Shown in pieces: positions 8,774 to 16,612 of a stretch of 64,000 nt of DNA (positions are counted from its first letter, which is position 1; every line of letters starts with the position of its first letter). Under the pieces are notes generated by a model. The model was not told where the DNA came from and made no database searches. It saw only the letters and a list, made by a program, of their open reading frames with translations. A program made the translations under genes and the position numbers. Source of the stretch: Candidatus Woesearchaeota archaeon (GTDB lineage Archaea > Nanobdellota > Nanobdellia > Woesearchaeales > UBA9642); the NCBI GenBank assembly GCA_026002815.1, contig BPGB01000009.1, positions 1 to 64,000 on the forward strand, written 5' to 3'.

Positions 8774-10852
8774 TTAATGCTGAATAATTAATTTTTTGGT
8801 ATTTACACCATTCAGCCCTTTAATTTCAATAAAATAAATACCGCTTTCAATATTACTTACATCTATGTTCATTTCATCTGCAGTGCATATTGTGTTATAG
8901 ATATTTTTTCCCTTTAAATCATAAATTGAGATTTCTTTTCTAATATAATTATTAAATTTTAATGTTACAACATTATTTGATGGATTAGGATATAATTGAA
9001 AAATATTGTCTGTAATAATTTCGTACATATTATTTAAGTTATATCCAATATTGATGTCATCTAAATAAAAATTGTTTCCACCGCCATTTTCAAATACAAA
9101 ACGTATTCTAAATGGAGTGTTTGCTTGTATGCCGTTCATATTTGTTATAAAATCAGTTTTCCACTGTGTTGCATTCGGAGTAAATGGTGTTGATTGGTCG
9201 GGCGCTGTTGATAAATTATTTGCATTTATAGATTTTTTTATTTGCCATGTATTACCGCAATTACTCGTTAAAAAAATATTTAATCGGTCGTTTGATGTGC
9301 TGTCTTTTCGTGCATAAGCATATTTAAAACTTACCTGCAAATTTGTTATATTACTAAAATTATAAACAGGACTTATTAATTCATCTTTACTGCCATTTTC
9401 AGTAATGGAATGGTTATTTATCCAAACAGATTTATTACCGCTAAAACCAACATTTGAATTTAATTCAAAACCGGCATCATTGTGCGGATTTACTGCAAAC
9501 CAATTGTTGGTAATTAAATCAGAAAAGCTTTCAAAATTTTCTGCAAAAGGAATAGCGTTTCCTATGTTTGATAATACAGTTATATAAGCTGTTTCATTTT
9601 TGGTTAAAGTGTTATTACCATCGCTAACTTGTAATGTTACAGCATACGTTCCCGGTGTTGAATACGTAACAGTAACTGAAGAATCGCTGGAAATGGATGG
9701 TGTACCCCCTTGAAAATTCCAGCTTCTGCTTTGTATTCCATGATATGATACATCAGCAAATTTTACTTGTTGCCCCGCGCATATAACCTGTTTATCTGCT
9801 ACAAAATCGGCTGCACAAAAAAAGTTAGAACCATCTGTTCCGGTTGCCGCCAAATTAGTTGCTGTCCATAAATTATTTCTTCCTGCAATGGGTGAATTTA
9901 AACAAGCATGCATTCTGTCTCTTTGTCCATAAGTAAGCATGCGTGCACAATAGGCATAATCCATAAAATTTTGAACATTATCTAAAGTATCATCGCACGA
10001 TGTACCATTTAAATTACAGGTTTGCCATCCAATTGTATTTGGAGTATCCAAAACATCATCATCAAAATTACAATTGGCTTGTTGCGCAACGGGTAAATAA
10101 TAAAATCCGGGTACATTGTTTCCGCCCCATATATGTTGCAGGTTAAAATAATGTCCTAATTCATGTGTTAAAACTACCGATTTAAATGGGGTAGAAGTTC
10201 CAATGCTACCTAAATAGCTATGTTGAATTACAATTCCATCCCATTGCGGTAATGTATCAGCAGTGCTTGGTAAAAGAGCGTGACCTGCTAATCCTGCCGC
10301 TTCTGCACATACATAAATGTTTAAATATTTGGTAGGATCCCAGTGTATTAAACTTTTTACCTGATGATCGCCAATATAAGTGAGTGTAGATGCAATTCTG
10401 TTTATACCGCTGTGGCAATTTCCATTAGGGTCTTTTTGTGCCAGTACTAACTCTATTTCACAATCTGCCGCTCTTGGTTTAAAAAAAGGAACGATATCTG
10501 TTGTGTCAGGGTTTTGCTTGCGTAAATTTCTATTGGCTACTCTTATTGCATCATATATCTGTGCATTTGAAATATTTTCTGTACCATAATTATGTATAAT
10601 ATGAAATACAACCGGAATTTTATACACAATTGATTTATTGTCTTTTTGAGTTATAAAATTGCGGGTAAACTCATTTAAAAAATTATGATTTTGAATAATC
10701 TTATTATTTAGCTCCGGATGGTTTTTAAATATTTCATAATGTAACTCATCAGTTCCGCAAAACTGTTTTTTAACTTCGTTATAATAATTTTGAGCATATA
10801 TAACAGTATTCAACAATAAGGTGGTTAATAAAAATAAAATAAGCTTTATCAT
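8774..10852 (-). CDS. Secreted M43 (pappalysin-type) metalloprotease with PKD and T9SS domains
   Basis: A 692-residue protein with a signal peptide (cleavage after about residue 20, YAQ). The extended zinc motif HELGHYFNLQH is at residues 230-240, and a Met-turn candidate FMDYAYC lies about 60 residues later, as in M43 proteases. A PKD domain follows (about 355-430: SYHGIQSRSWNF, YSTPGTYAVTL), then a jelly-roll-like domain, then a type A sorting domain (FQLYPNPS, GIYFIEI). It is expected to be exported and anchored at the surface by T9SS. It runs towards the B12 operon with no spacer. Confidence 0.9.
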   Translation of the reverse strand: MIKLILFLLTTLLLNTVIYAQNYYNEVKKQFCGTDELHYEIFKNHPELNNKIIQNHNFLNEFTRNFITQKDNKSIVYKIPVVFHIIHNYGTENISNAQIYDAIRVANRNLRKQNPDTTDIVPFFKPRAADCEIELVLAQKDPNGNCHSGINRIASTLTYIGDHQVKSLIHWDPTKYLNIYVCAEAAGLAGHALLPSTADTLPQWDGIVIQHSYLGSIGTSTPFKSVVLTHELGHYFNLQHIWGGNNVPGFYYLPVAQQANCNFDDDVLDTPNTIGWQTCNLNGTSCDDTLDNVQNFMDYAYCARMLTYGQRDRMHACLNSPIAGRNNLWTATNLAATGTDGSNFFCAADFVADKQVICAGQQVKFADVSYHGIQSRSWNFQGGTPSISSDSSVTVTYSTPGTYAVTLQVSDGNNTLTKNETAYITVLSNIGNAIPFAENFESFSDLITNNWFAVNPHNDAGFELNSNVGFSGNKSVWINNHSITENGSKDELISPVYNFSNITNLQVSFKYAYARKDSTSNDRLNIFLTSNCGNTWQIKKSINANNLSTAPDQSTPFTPNATQWKTDFITNMNGIQANTPFRIRFVFENGGGNNFYLDDINIGYNLNNMYEIITDNIFQLYPNPSNNVVTLKFNNYIRKEISIYDLKGKNIYNTICTADEMNIDVSNIESGIYFIEIKGLNGVNTKKLIIQH

Positions 10853-10913
10853 TTCTCTTAAAATTTATTCAATTTAGCTAAAGTAAATAATTAATTCACT
10901 AAAAAAAATGCTT

Positions 10914-11504
10914 ATGAAAAAGACAACCTTAGTTATCATGTCAGCATTAGTTGTACTTACAACTAGTTTGCAAAGCTGTATCGGCTCATTTTCACTTACA
11001 AAAAAAGTTTATCAATTTAATAAAGGAGTTGGTAATAAATGGATACAAGAACTAGTTTTCTTAGTTTTTTGTGCAATTCCGGTTTATTCTATTGCAGTTT
11101 TTGTTGATGCTGTTATTCTTAATTTAATTGAATTCTGGACAGGTTCTAATCCAATGAGCATGAACGAGGGAGATATTGAAATTCAATACAAAAAAGGAAT
11201 TGACGGTAATACCTATAAATTAACAGCTACTAAAAATAAGTTGCATATTTTACAATTAGAAGGCAAAGGTAAAGGCAATGAAATGGCTTTTGTTTACAAT
11301 CCCGAAAATACTACCTGGAGCTTTGAGAAAGATGGTACTACAACTGTAATTTCAAAAATTAATTATAATCAATTTGGCGTTGCAGAAAATTATACCATTT
11401 ATACAGCAGATGGTAGTTTTATAAATGTAGATGCTAATCAAACCAAAGAGCAAGCTGCTGAATTTGTAAAAAACAGTCAATTAGGATTAGCCTTAGCTAA
11501 ATAA
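10914..11504 (+). CDS. DUF3332 family membrane-associated protein
   Basis: About 196 residues from the ATG at 10914; an ATG two codons earlier (10908) is the alternative start. The N-terminus is a lipoprotein-like signal (LQSCIGSF, Cys at about residue 23). SFSLTKKVYQFN and GNKWIQELVFLVFCAIPVYS match the DUF3332 family, with one or two membrane segments, then a soluble beta-rich tail. Function unknown. It is divergent from the M43 protease and ends at a strong terminator, so it is probably transcribed alone. Confidence 0.78.
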   Translation: MKKTTLVIMSALVVLTTSLQSCIGSFSLTKKVYQFNKGVGNKWIQELVFLVFCAIPVYSIAVFVDAVILNLIEFWTGSNPMSMNEGDIEIQYKKGIDGNTYKLTATKNKLHILQLEGKGKGNEMAFVYNPENTTWSFEKDGTTTVISKINYNQFGVAENYTIYTADGSFINVDANQTKEQAAEFVKNSQLGLALAK

Positions 11505-11525
11505 CAAACTTTGAAAAATCTTACA

Positions 11526-11551
11526 AAAGCCCGAAATCAATTTCGGGCTTT
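11526..11551 (+). terminator. Rho-independent terminator after DUF3332 gene
   Basis: A perfect 11-bp stem AAAGCCCGAAA / TTTCGGGCTTT with a 4-base loop, followed by a T-rich stretch, 21 bases after the stop codon. Confidence 0.88.
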
Positions 11552-11579
11552 GTTGTTTTAAAAAAAAGGAGTATGTTTG
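11549..11579 (+). promoter_or_regulatory. Candidate promoter of pyrR-pyrB
   Basis: TTTG (11549-11552), a 19-base spacer and TATGTTTG (11572-11579) match the -33 / -7 consensus of Bacteroidota sigma factors very well. The start codon of pyrR is 16 bases further on, leaving almost no leader, so there is no room for a PyrR-controlled attenuator. Confidence 0.65.
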
Positions 11580-11595
11580 CCTAACTTATCAGTCA

Positions 11596-12144
11596 ATGAA
11601 ACCGCGTATAGTCGTTAACGAACAAGAATTTCAACTTACCATTCAGCGGCTTTGCTATCAGCTTATTGAAAATCATGATAATTTTAATAATACCGTAATT
11701 ATTGGTTTACAACCTCGTGGTAGTTACTTGGCTAAACGCATTACGGAAGAACTAAAAAAAATAACAGGTAATCAAAACATACCTTGTGGTTTATTGGACG
11801 TAACTTTTTATCGTGATGATTTCAGACGTAGAGATGATGTATTAATTCCGCAATCAACCGAAATTGATTTTATAATTGAAAATAAAAATGTTATTCTTAT
11901 AGATGATGTTTTATTTACCGGCCGCACCATTCGTTCAGGTTTGGATGCTATGCTTGATTTTGGACGTCCTAAATTAGTTGAACTATTAGTATTTATTGAC
12001 AGAAGATTTAGTCGCCATTTACCTATACAGCCCACTTATGTTGGAAAAACAGTTGATACTGTTACTGAAGAAAAAGTGAAAGTGAGCTGGAAAGAAACCG
12101 ATGGCGAAGATTGTGTTTACCTTTTTACCTCAAAAGAAAATTAA
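11596..12144 (+). CDS. pyrR: PyrR: uracil phosphoribosyltransferase / pyrimidine regulator
   Basis: A 182-residue type I phosphoribosyltransferase. The PRPP loop is VILIDDVLFTGRTIRSGLDA (about residues 96-115), and the family end motifs IDRRFSRHLPIQPTYVGK follow. The length is that of PyrR. In Gram-positive bacteria PyrR binds pyr mRNA; here the candidate promoter lies so close to the start that no leader attenuator is visible, so the enzyme role or another form of control is more likely. The gene is 7 bases from pyrB, so the two form an operon. Confidence 0.93.
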   Translation: MKPRIVVNEQEFQLTIQRLCYQLIENHDNFNNTVIIGLQPRGSYLAKRITEELKKITGNQNIPCGLLDVTFYRDDFRRRDDVLIPQSTEIDFIIENKNVILIDDVLFTGRTIRSGLDAMLDFGRPKLVELLVFIDRRFSRHLPIQPTYVGKTVDTVTEEKVKVSWKETDGEDCVYLFTSKEN

Positions 12145-12151
12145 AAAAAGC

Positions 12152-13087
12152 ATGAGTCAACTCAGCGTAAAACACTTACTAGGAATAAAAGACCTTACAG
12201 AACAGGATATTCAATTAATTTTTAAAACAGCTGATAATTTTAAAGATGTAATAAATCGTCCTATAAAAAAAGTTCCATCGCTTAGAGATATTACCATTGC
12301 CAATTTATTTTTCGAAAATTCAACACGAACCAAACTTTCATTTGAATTAGCAGAGAAAAGACTTTCTGCCGATACAATAAGTTTTTCAGCTTCAGGTTCT
12401 TCTATTTCAAAAGGAGAAACACTTATTGATACTGTTAATAACATTCTTGCCATGAAAGTGGATATGATTGTTATGCGTCATCCAAATCCAGGGGCAGGAG
12501 TTTTTTTATCCAAACACGTAAAATCTATAATAATTAATGCCGGAGATGGCGCACACGAACATCCAACACAAGCTTTATTAGATGCATTTTCGATAAGAGA
12601 AAAATTGGGTGATGTAAAAGGAAAAAAAGTAGTAATAGTAGGCGATATTTTACATTCACGGGTTGCACTATCCAATATATTTTGTCTCCAAAAATTAGGG
12701 GCAGAAGTTATGGTGTGTGGACCAACTACACTTATGCCTCGCTATATATCAAGTCTTGGTGTAAAAGTAGAACATGATTTAGTAAAAGCTTTAAAATGGT
12801 GTGATGTGGCAAATATGCTGCGCATACAGTTGGAGCGTCAGGATATTAAATATTTTCCATCATTAAGAGAATACAGCATGCTTTATGGATTAGATAAAAA
12901 CTTGCTTGACTCATTAAACAAGCCAATTACAATTATGCACCCCGGACCAATAAACAGAGGGGTAGAAATTACCAGTGATGTTGCAGACAGCGAACATTCA
13001 ATCATCTTAAATCAGGTAGAAAACGGAGTTGCTATTCGAATGGCTGTGCTATACCTTTTAGCCGGTAGAGCAGATAAGCAAGGTTAA
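12152..13087 (+). CDS. pyrB: Aspartate carbamoyltransferase catalytic chain
   Basis: Counted from the ATG at 12152 (311 residues), giving the usual N-terminus SVKHLLGIKDL; an upstream in-frame ATG at 12101 lies inside pyrR and is unlikely. The carbamoyl-phosphate motif FFENSTRTKLSFE is at about residues 54-66, DGAHEHPTQALLD at about 132-144, and HPGPINRG near residue 268. It catalyses carbamoyl phosphate plus L-aspartate to N-carbamoyl aspartate, the first committed step of pyrimidine synthesis. No pyrI is seen nearby. Confidence 0.95.
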   Translation: MSQLSVKHLLGIKDLTEQDIQLIFKTADNFKDVINRPIKKVPSLRDITIANLFFENSTRTKLSFELAEKRLSADTISFSASGSSISKGETLIDTVNNILAMKVDMIVMRHPNPGAGVFLSKHVKSIIINAGDGAHEHPTQALLDAFSIREKLGDVKGKKVVIVGDILHSRVALSNIFCLQKLGAEVMVCGPTTLMPRYISSLGVKVEHDLVKALKWCDVANMLRIQLERQDIKYFPSLREYSMLYGLDKNLLDSLNKPITIMHPGPINRGVEITSDVADSEHSIILNQVENGVAIRMAVLYLLAGRADKQG

Positions 13088-13200
13088 TTAACTAATTGAA
13101 CGATTTTATATACCGAAACTACGCAATAGAATTTTTATTTAGTGCAATGGTGTCTTGGTTAATTCCTGTGAAGTGTAGTTGCTATAAGCTAATCGGCAAA

Positions 13201-13222
13201 ATATGCATTTTTTAATGCATAT
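13201..13222. repeat. Short perfect inverted repeat downstream of pyrB
   Basis: ATATGCATT, TTTT, AATGCATAT: a 9-bp stem with a 4-base loop, 113 bases after pyrB. It lacks a T tail, so it is a weak terminator candidate. The gap 13088-13502 also holds the dispersed repeat listed next, and I see no gene in it. Confidence 0.5.
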
Positions 13223-13239
13223 ATTTAGAATAAATAGTA

Positions 13240-13410
13240 TTAAGTAATTTAGTTATTAGCCAATGGTTATGATCAAATTTGATGATAAGCCAATAGCCAT
13301 TAGTTGAATTGATGAACTTAATTTAAGAAATGAATTTTAGAATTTAGAGTTTTGTGTTTTTTAATTTACAATTAATCTCTATCAATCTTAATGAGTTTCA
13401 ATAATTAATA
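13240..13410 (-). repeat. Dispersed AT-rich intergenic repeat, copy 1
   Basis: Read on the minus strand, this segment contains in order GATTGATAGAGA, ACTCTAAATTCTAAAATTCA, TTCATCAATTCAACTAATGG and TAATAACTAAAT. The same blocks in the same order, with changes, occur on the plus strand at about 24020-24156. It is not coding. Confidence 0.6.
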
Positions 13411-13502
13411 AATATCAACTTTTACACTAATTTTCATTATCAAAATGATTAATATAAATTTTTTGAAATTTTATTTATATTTGTAGAACGCATAATTGTT
13501 TT

Positions 13503-13886
13503 ATGAGCTTCGAAATAGAAAAAAAAGACAAATACACCTTAATTCGGTCAAAAGTCGAAAAATTAGATACTACAGTTTCTCCCTTATTAAAATCAGAGTT
13601 AGTTGTTATTAGTAATGATGGAGGAAGAAATATTATAATCGATTTATCCCATACGCGTTATTGCGATTCATCCGGATTAAGTGCCATATTAGTTGGAAAT
13701 CGTTTATGCAAAAATGCAAATGGCTCTTTTATAGTTTGCGGATTACAGGATTCTGTTAAAAAGCTTATTACTATATCACAGTTAGATACTATTTTAAATA
13801 TCACTCCAAGCTTTACCGAAGCAGAGGATATGCTGTTTATGGAAGAAGTAGAGCGTGATATTTTAAATGGCGATAACGAAGAATAA
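13503..13886 (+). CDS. STAS-domain anti-sigma factor antagonist-like protein
   Basis: A 127-residue single STAS domain. The key motif RYCDSSGLSAILVGNR (about residues 52-67) carries the serine that kinases phosphorylate in SpoIIAA/RsbV-type proteins. The acidic C-terminal tail (EEVERDILNGDNEE) is extra. No anti-sigma kinase or sigma factor gene lies nearby, so its partner is elsewhere or it has another scaffold role. A TATATTTG box at 13476-13483 could serve as its -7 element. Confidence 0.85.
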   Translation: MSFEIEKKDKYTLIRSKVEKLDTTVSPLLKSELVVISNDGGRNIIIDLSHTRYCDSSGLSAILVGNRLCKNANGSFIVCGLQDSVKKLITISQLDTILNITPSFTEAEDMLFMEEVERDILNGDNEE

Positions 13887-13916
13887 CACCTTTTGAAAAC
13901 CAAAACCAAATACTAT

Positions 13917-14813
13917 ATGATTAAACGTTTACTTTTTGTTTCTGCTATAACCTTAGGTTTAGCATATACATTACAAGCACAGTGTACAATTGGTTCAGCT
14001 ATTGCAAGCGCTGATCCGGGTACTATTTTACCGGACTCTGCAACAGGTTTACCGCCTGCATATGCGGGAAATCCAAATGGGTACATTACATCTTTGGATA
14101 TTAAAACTCTAACAGATACTACTGCAGTTGTTGGTCCTCCGGTAAATCAAACTGTAGCGTTAAAAGTATACAAAATGAAAATTCATAATGTAAAAGTTTA
14201 CAACCCTATTAATCCAACACAAGAAACAGCTTTGCCAAGTGGATTTACCTATGCAGCAAATGCAGCTGAATGGGTAAATGGAGGTACAGCTCCTAATCTT
14301 ACTCCTGTTACAGGATGTGTAGCTGTATCTGCAAATCAATCAGCGGTGCAAGGCGCATTAAACGGAGGGCCTGCTAATGATGGTGTTTATCCTTTAAGAA
14401 TTTATGTAGATATTCAATTTACAGCTCCAACATTATTTATTACTACACCTACCTGGATTTCTTCATCAGCATACTCTGATTTAATGCCCACCAATGAGAA
14501 ATATCGCCTACGTGTTTTAAATGGTACCTCTATAATAGAAGCAAATAATAACGATTTTAGAGTGGTGGCTAATATCCCCAATCCATTTGCTAACAATACA
14601 GAAATATTATTTACTTTACCAACTGAAGGTAATGTAAATTTAAAAGTTTACAATATGTTAGGTAAAGAAGTTTATAATACAACTGTAACAGGAAATACAG
14701 GGGATAACAGAATACCGGTTTCAGCTGAAAAATTAACTTCAGGTATTTACTTATACACATTAAGTTTTAACAATACTACCATCACTAAAAAGATGATTGT
14801 AGAAAAAAATTAA
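13917..14813 (+). CDS. Secreted protein with T9SS type A sorting domain, otherwise unknown
   Basis: About 298 residues from the ATG at 13917, chosen because it gives a clean signal peptide (KRLLFVSAITLGLAYTLQAQ); a TTG at 13893 would add a polar leader. The mature part (about 20-210) has two cysteines (CTIGSAIA, GCVAVS) and no motif I recognise. The C-terminal ~80 residues are a sorting domain (ANIPNPFANNTEILF, LTSGIYLYTLSF). It lies between STAS and rnz, genes that are often neighbours in this phylum, so it may be an insertion into that order. Confidence 0.78.
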   Translation: MIKRLLFVSAITLGLAYTLQAQCTIGSAIASADPGTILPDSATGLPPAYAGNPNGYITSLDIKTLTDTTAVVGPPVNQTVALKVYKMKIHNVKVYNPINPTQETALPSGFTYAANAAEWVNGGTAPNLTPVTGCVAVSANQSAVQGALNGGPANDGVYPLRIYVDIQFTAPTLFITTPTWISSSAYSDLMPTNEKYRLRVLNGTSIIEANNNDFRVVANIPNPFANNTEILFTLPTEGNVNLKVYNMLGKEVYNTTVTGNTGDNRIPVSAEKLTSGIYLYTLSFNNTTITKKMIVEKN

Positions 14814-14828
14814 TTCGTAGGGGTAGGG

Positions 14829-15756
14829 ATGAAGTTTGAATTAACCATTTTAGGCGCAAGTTCAGCTACTCCCACATCAAACAGAAATCCAACCGCTCAA
14901 GTACTAAATGTGCTTGAGCGGTTTTTTTTTAATAGATTGTGGCGAAGGTACTCAAATGCAATTGCGAAAATTTAAAATTAAGTTTCAGCGCATCAATCAT
15001 ATTTTTATCAGTCATTTACATGGCGATCATTATTTTGGTTTAATGGGTTTATTATCATCCATGCATTTATTAGGACGCCAAAATGAATTACATCTTTATG
15101 CACCCGCTCCACTAAAAGAAATTATTGATATTCAATTAAAATATTCAGATACTATTTTGAATTATCCCCTTGTATTTCATCCATTAAATTTTGATTCAAA
15201 AAAAATTTTATTTGAAGATGATTTAGTTAAAGTATCATCATTCCCATTATTTCATAGAATACCCACCTGCGGTTTTTTATTTGAAGAAAAACCAAAAAAT
15301 AAAAGTATTATAAAAGAAAAAATTAAAGAATATCAAATTAGCTTGGCAGCCATTCAAAGTATTAGAGAAGGAAATGATTTTGTAACAAATAATGGCCAAA
15401 TAATTCCTAATAGCGAATTAACTTATCCTCAAGCACATTTAAGAAAATACGCATATTGTTCGGATACACGATACAATGAAAAATTACTCGAATATGTTTC
15501 AAATGTAGATTTATTGTATCACGAAGCTACTTTTTTACATGAACTGCAAAATAGAGCAGAAATCACCTTTCATTCAACTGCTAAAGAAGCCGGTATATTT
15601 GCATCTAAAGCCAATGCTAAACAATTAATTATTGGTCATTTTTCTGCACGCTACCCCGATTTAAATCTGCTTTTAGCTGAAGCAATCAATTATTTTCCAA
15701 ACACATTGTTGGCTCAAGAAGGTCAATCTTATCTTATCCATTCGAATAGAATTTAA
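14829..15756 (+). pseudogene. rnz: Ribonuclease Z (frame broken at a T9 run)
   Basis: The gene starts with MKFELTILGASSATPT at 14829 and runs to LNVLERFF. It then needs a shift at the T9 run (14922-14930): with eight T the frame continues as FLIDCGEGTQ and on to the stop at 15756. Catalytic metal motif SHLHGDHYFGL, plus YCSDTRYNE, YHEATF and IGHFSARY, identify RNase Z, the tRNA 3' endonuclease of the metallo-beta-lactamase fold. The protein is otherwise complete (~308 residues). A sequencing insertion or slippage at the T run are both possible; true loss is less likely. Confidence 0.88.
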
Positions 15757-15777
15757 AATTAAATTTTGATAAAAATC

Positions 15778-15809
15778 ATTGATTTATTAAAAAGCTATTT
15801 ATATGTTTG
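15778..15809 (+). promoter_or_regulatory. Candidate promoter of the LuxR-type regulator
   Basis: TATGTTTG at 15802-15809 is an exact TAnnTTTG -7 box; ATTG at 15778-15781, 20 bases upstream, fits the -33 element. The ATG of the regulator is 37 bases downstream. Confidence 0.5.
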
Positions 15810-15846
15810 TAAAATAATTTAGAATTTGTCTAAATAAATATAAGTT

Positions 15847-16527
15847 ATGATTTCATTAGCCATTGCCGAGCCACATTATTTAATTGTAGAGGGTTTAAAG
15901 TCAATTACATCAGCCGTAAATTTTATTCATTTATGCGGTATTGCAAGTGATAAACCTGAATTAGATAATATAATCAGAACACATAAACCAAAAGTGTTAA
16001 TTATGGATTATGCCTGCGATTCATTTTCAATTGAAGATATAAAAATGGTTAATTATTTATCACCGGATACTAAAATTCTGGCACTTACTCATCATGTTTC
16101 TCAAAGTACCATAAATTTGGCTTTAAAATCCGGTGTATGTAGCCATGTTTTAAAAGATTGTGGCAAAGATGAAATTATTGAAGCAATAGAGGCAACATCA
16201 AAAAAGCAAAGTTTTTATTGTTCTAAAGTTTTAGATACCTTAACAGCTAAAGAAGGAGAGGTTAAAAAAGATTCTACTCAATTTTCTCGAGCAGTATGTG
16301 ATGGATTAAACATATCAGAAAGAGAAATTGAAATTATTAGAATGATAGCCGAAGGTTATTCAAACAAAGAAATTGCTGATAAGTTATTTTTAAGTACGCA
16401 TACCGTAAATACACACCGCAAAAACATAATGAGCAAATTGGGTGTTAATAATACTGCAGGTATTGTATTGTTTGCAGTTAAAGAAAATATAATTAGCCCT
16501 AATAAGTTTTTATTTTCTGCCAGTTAA
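15847..16527 (+). CDS. NarL/FixJ-type response regulator with atypical acidic pocket
   Basis: A 226-residue protein. The receiver domain (1-120) has the phospho-acceptor Asp in VLIMDYA (about residue 57), Thr in LALTHH and Lys in HVLKD, but the usual N-terminal DD pair is replaced (AEPHYLIVEGL), which should weaken Mg binding. The LuxR HTH (about 155-215) is intact: LNISEREIEIIRMIAEGYSN, LFLSTHTVNTHRKNIMSKLG. No histidine kinase is adjacent. It lies 85 bases upstream of the ABC/HlyD/TolC genes in the same direction and may control them. Confidence 0.88.
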   Translation: MISLAIAEPHYLIVEGLKSITSAVNFIHLCGIASDKPELDNIIRTHKPKVLIMDYACDSFSIEDIKMVNYLSPDTKILALTHHVSQSTINLALKSGVCSHVLKDCGKDEIIEAIEATSKKQSFYCSKVLDTLTAKEGEVKKDSTQFSRAVCDGLNISEREIEIIRMIAEGYSNKEIADKLFLSTHTVNTHRKNIMSKLGVNNTAGIVLFAVKENIISPNKFLFSAS

Positions 16528-16612
16528 CCTTTTTTAACTCATTAAAAAATAATTAATAGCAAATACAGCTTTGCTAATAAATTATTTTTGTATTTAAAAT
16601 ATATAAATTATT

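Noticed and set aside
9072-9317. Antisense ORF inside the M43 protease gene
   Set aside because: Shadow frame of a well-supported coding gene with no family match, like several other antisense frames in this window.
11505-11595. PyrR-controlled attenuator upstream of pyrR
   Set aside because: The only hairpin is the terminator of the preceding gene, and the best promoter lies downstream of it, leaving a 16-base leader.
14922-14930. Programmed frameshift site in rnz
   Set aside because: No stimulatory structure or conserved slippery context could be shown; a sequencing error or passive slippage is simpler, so I only list it as a question.
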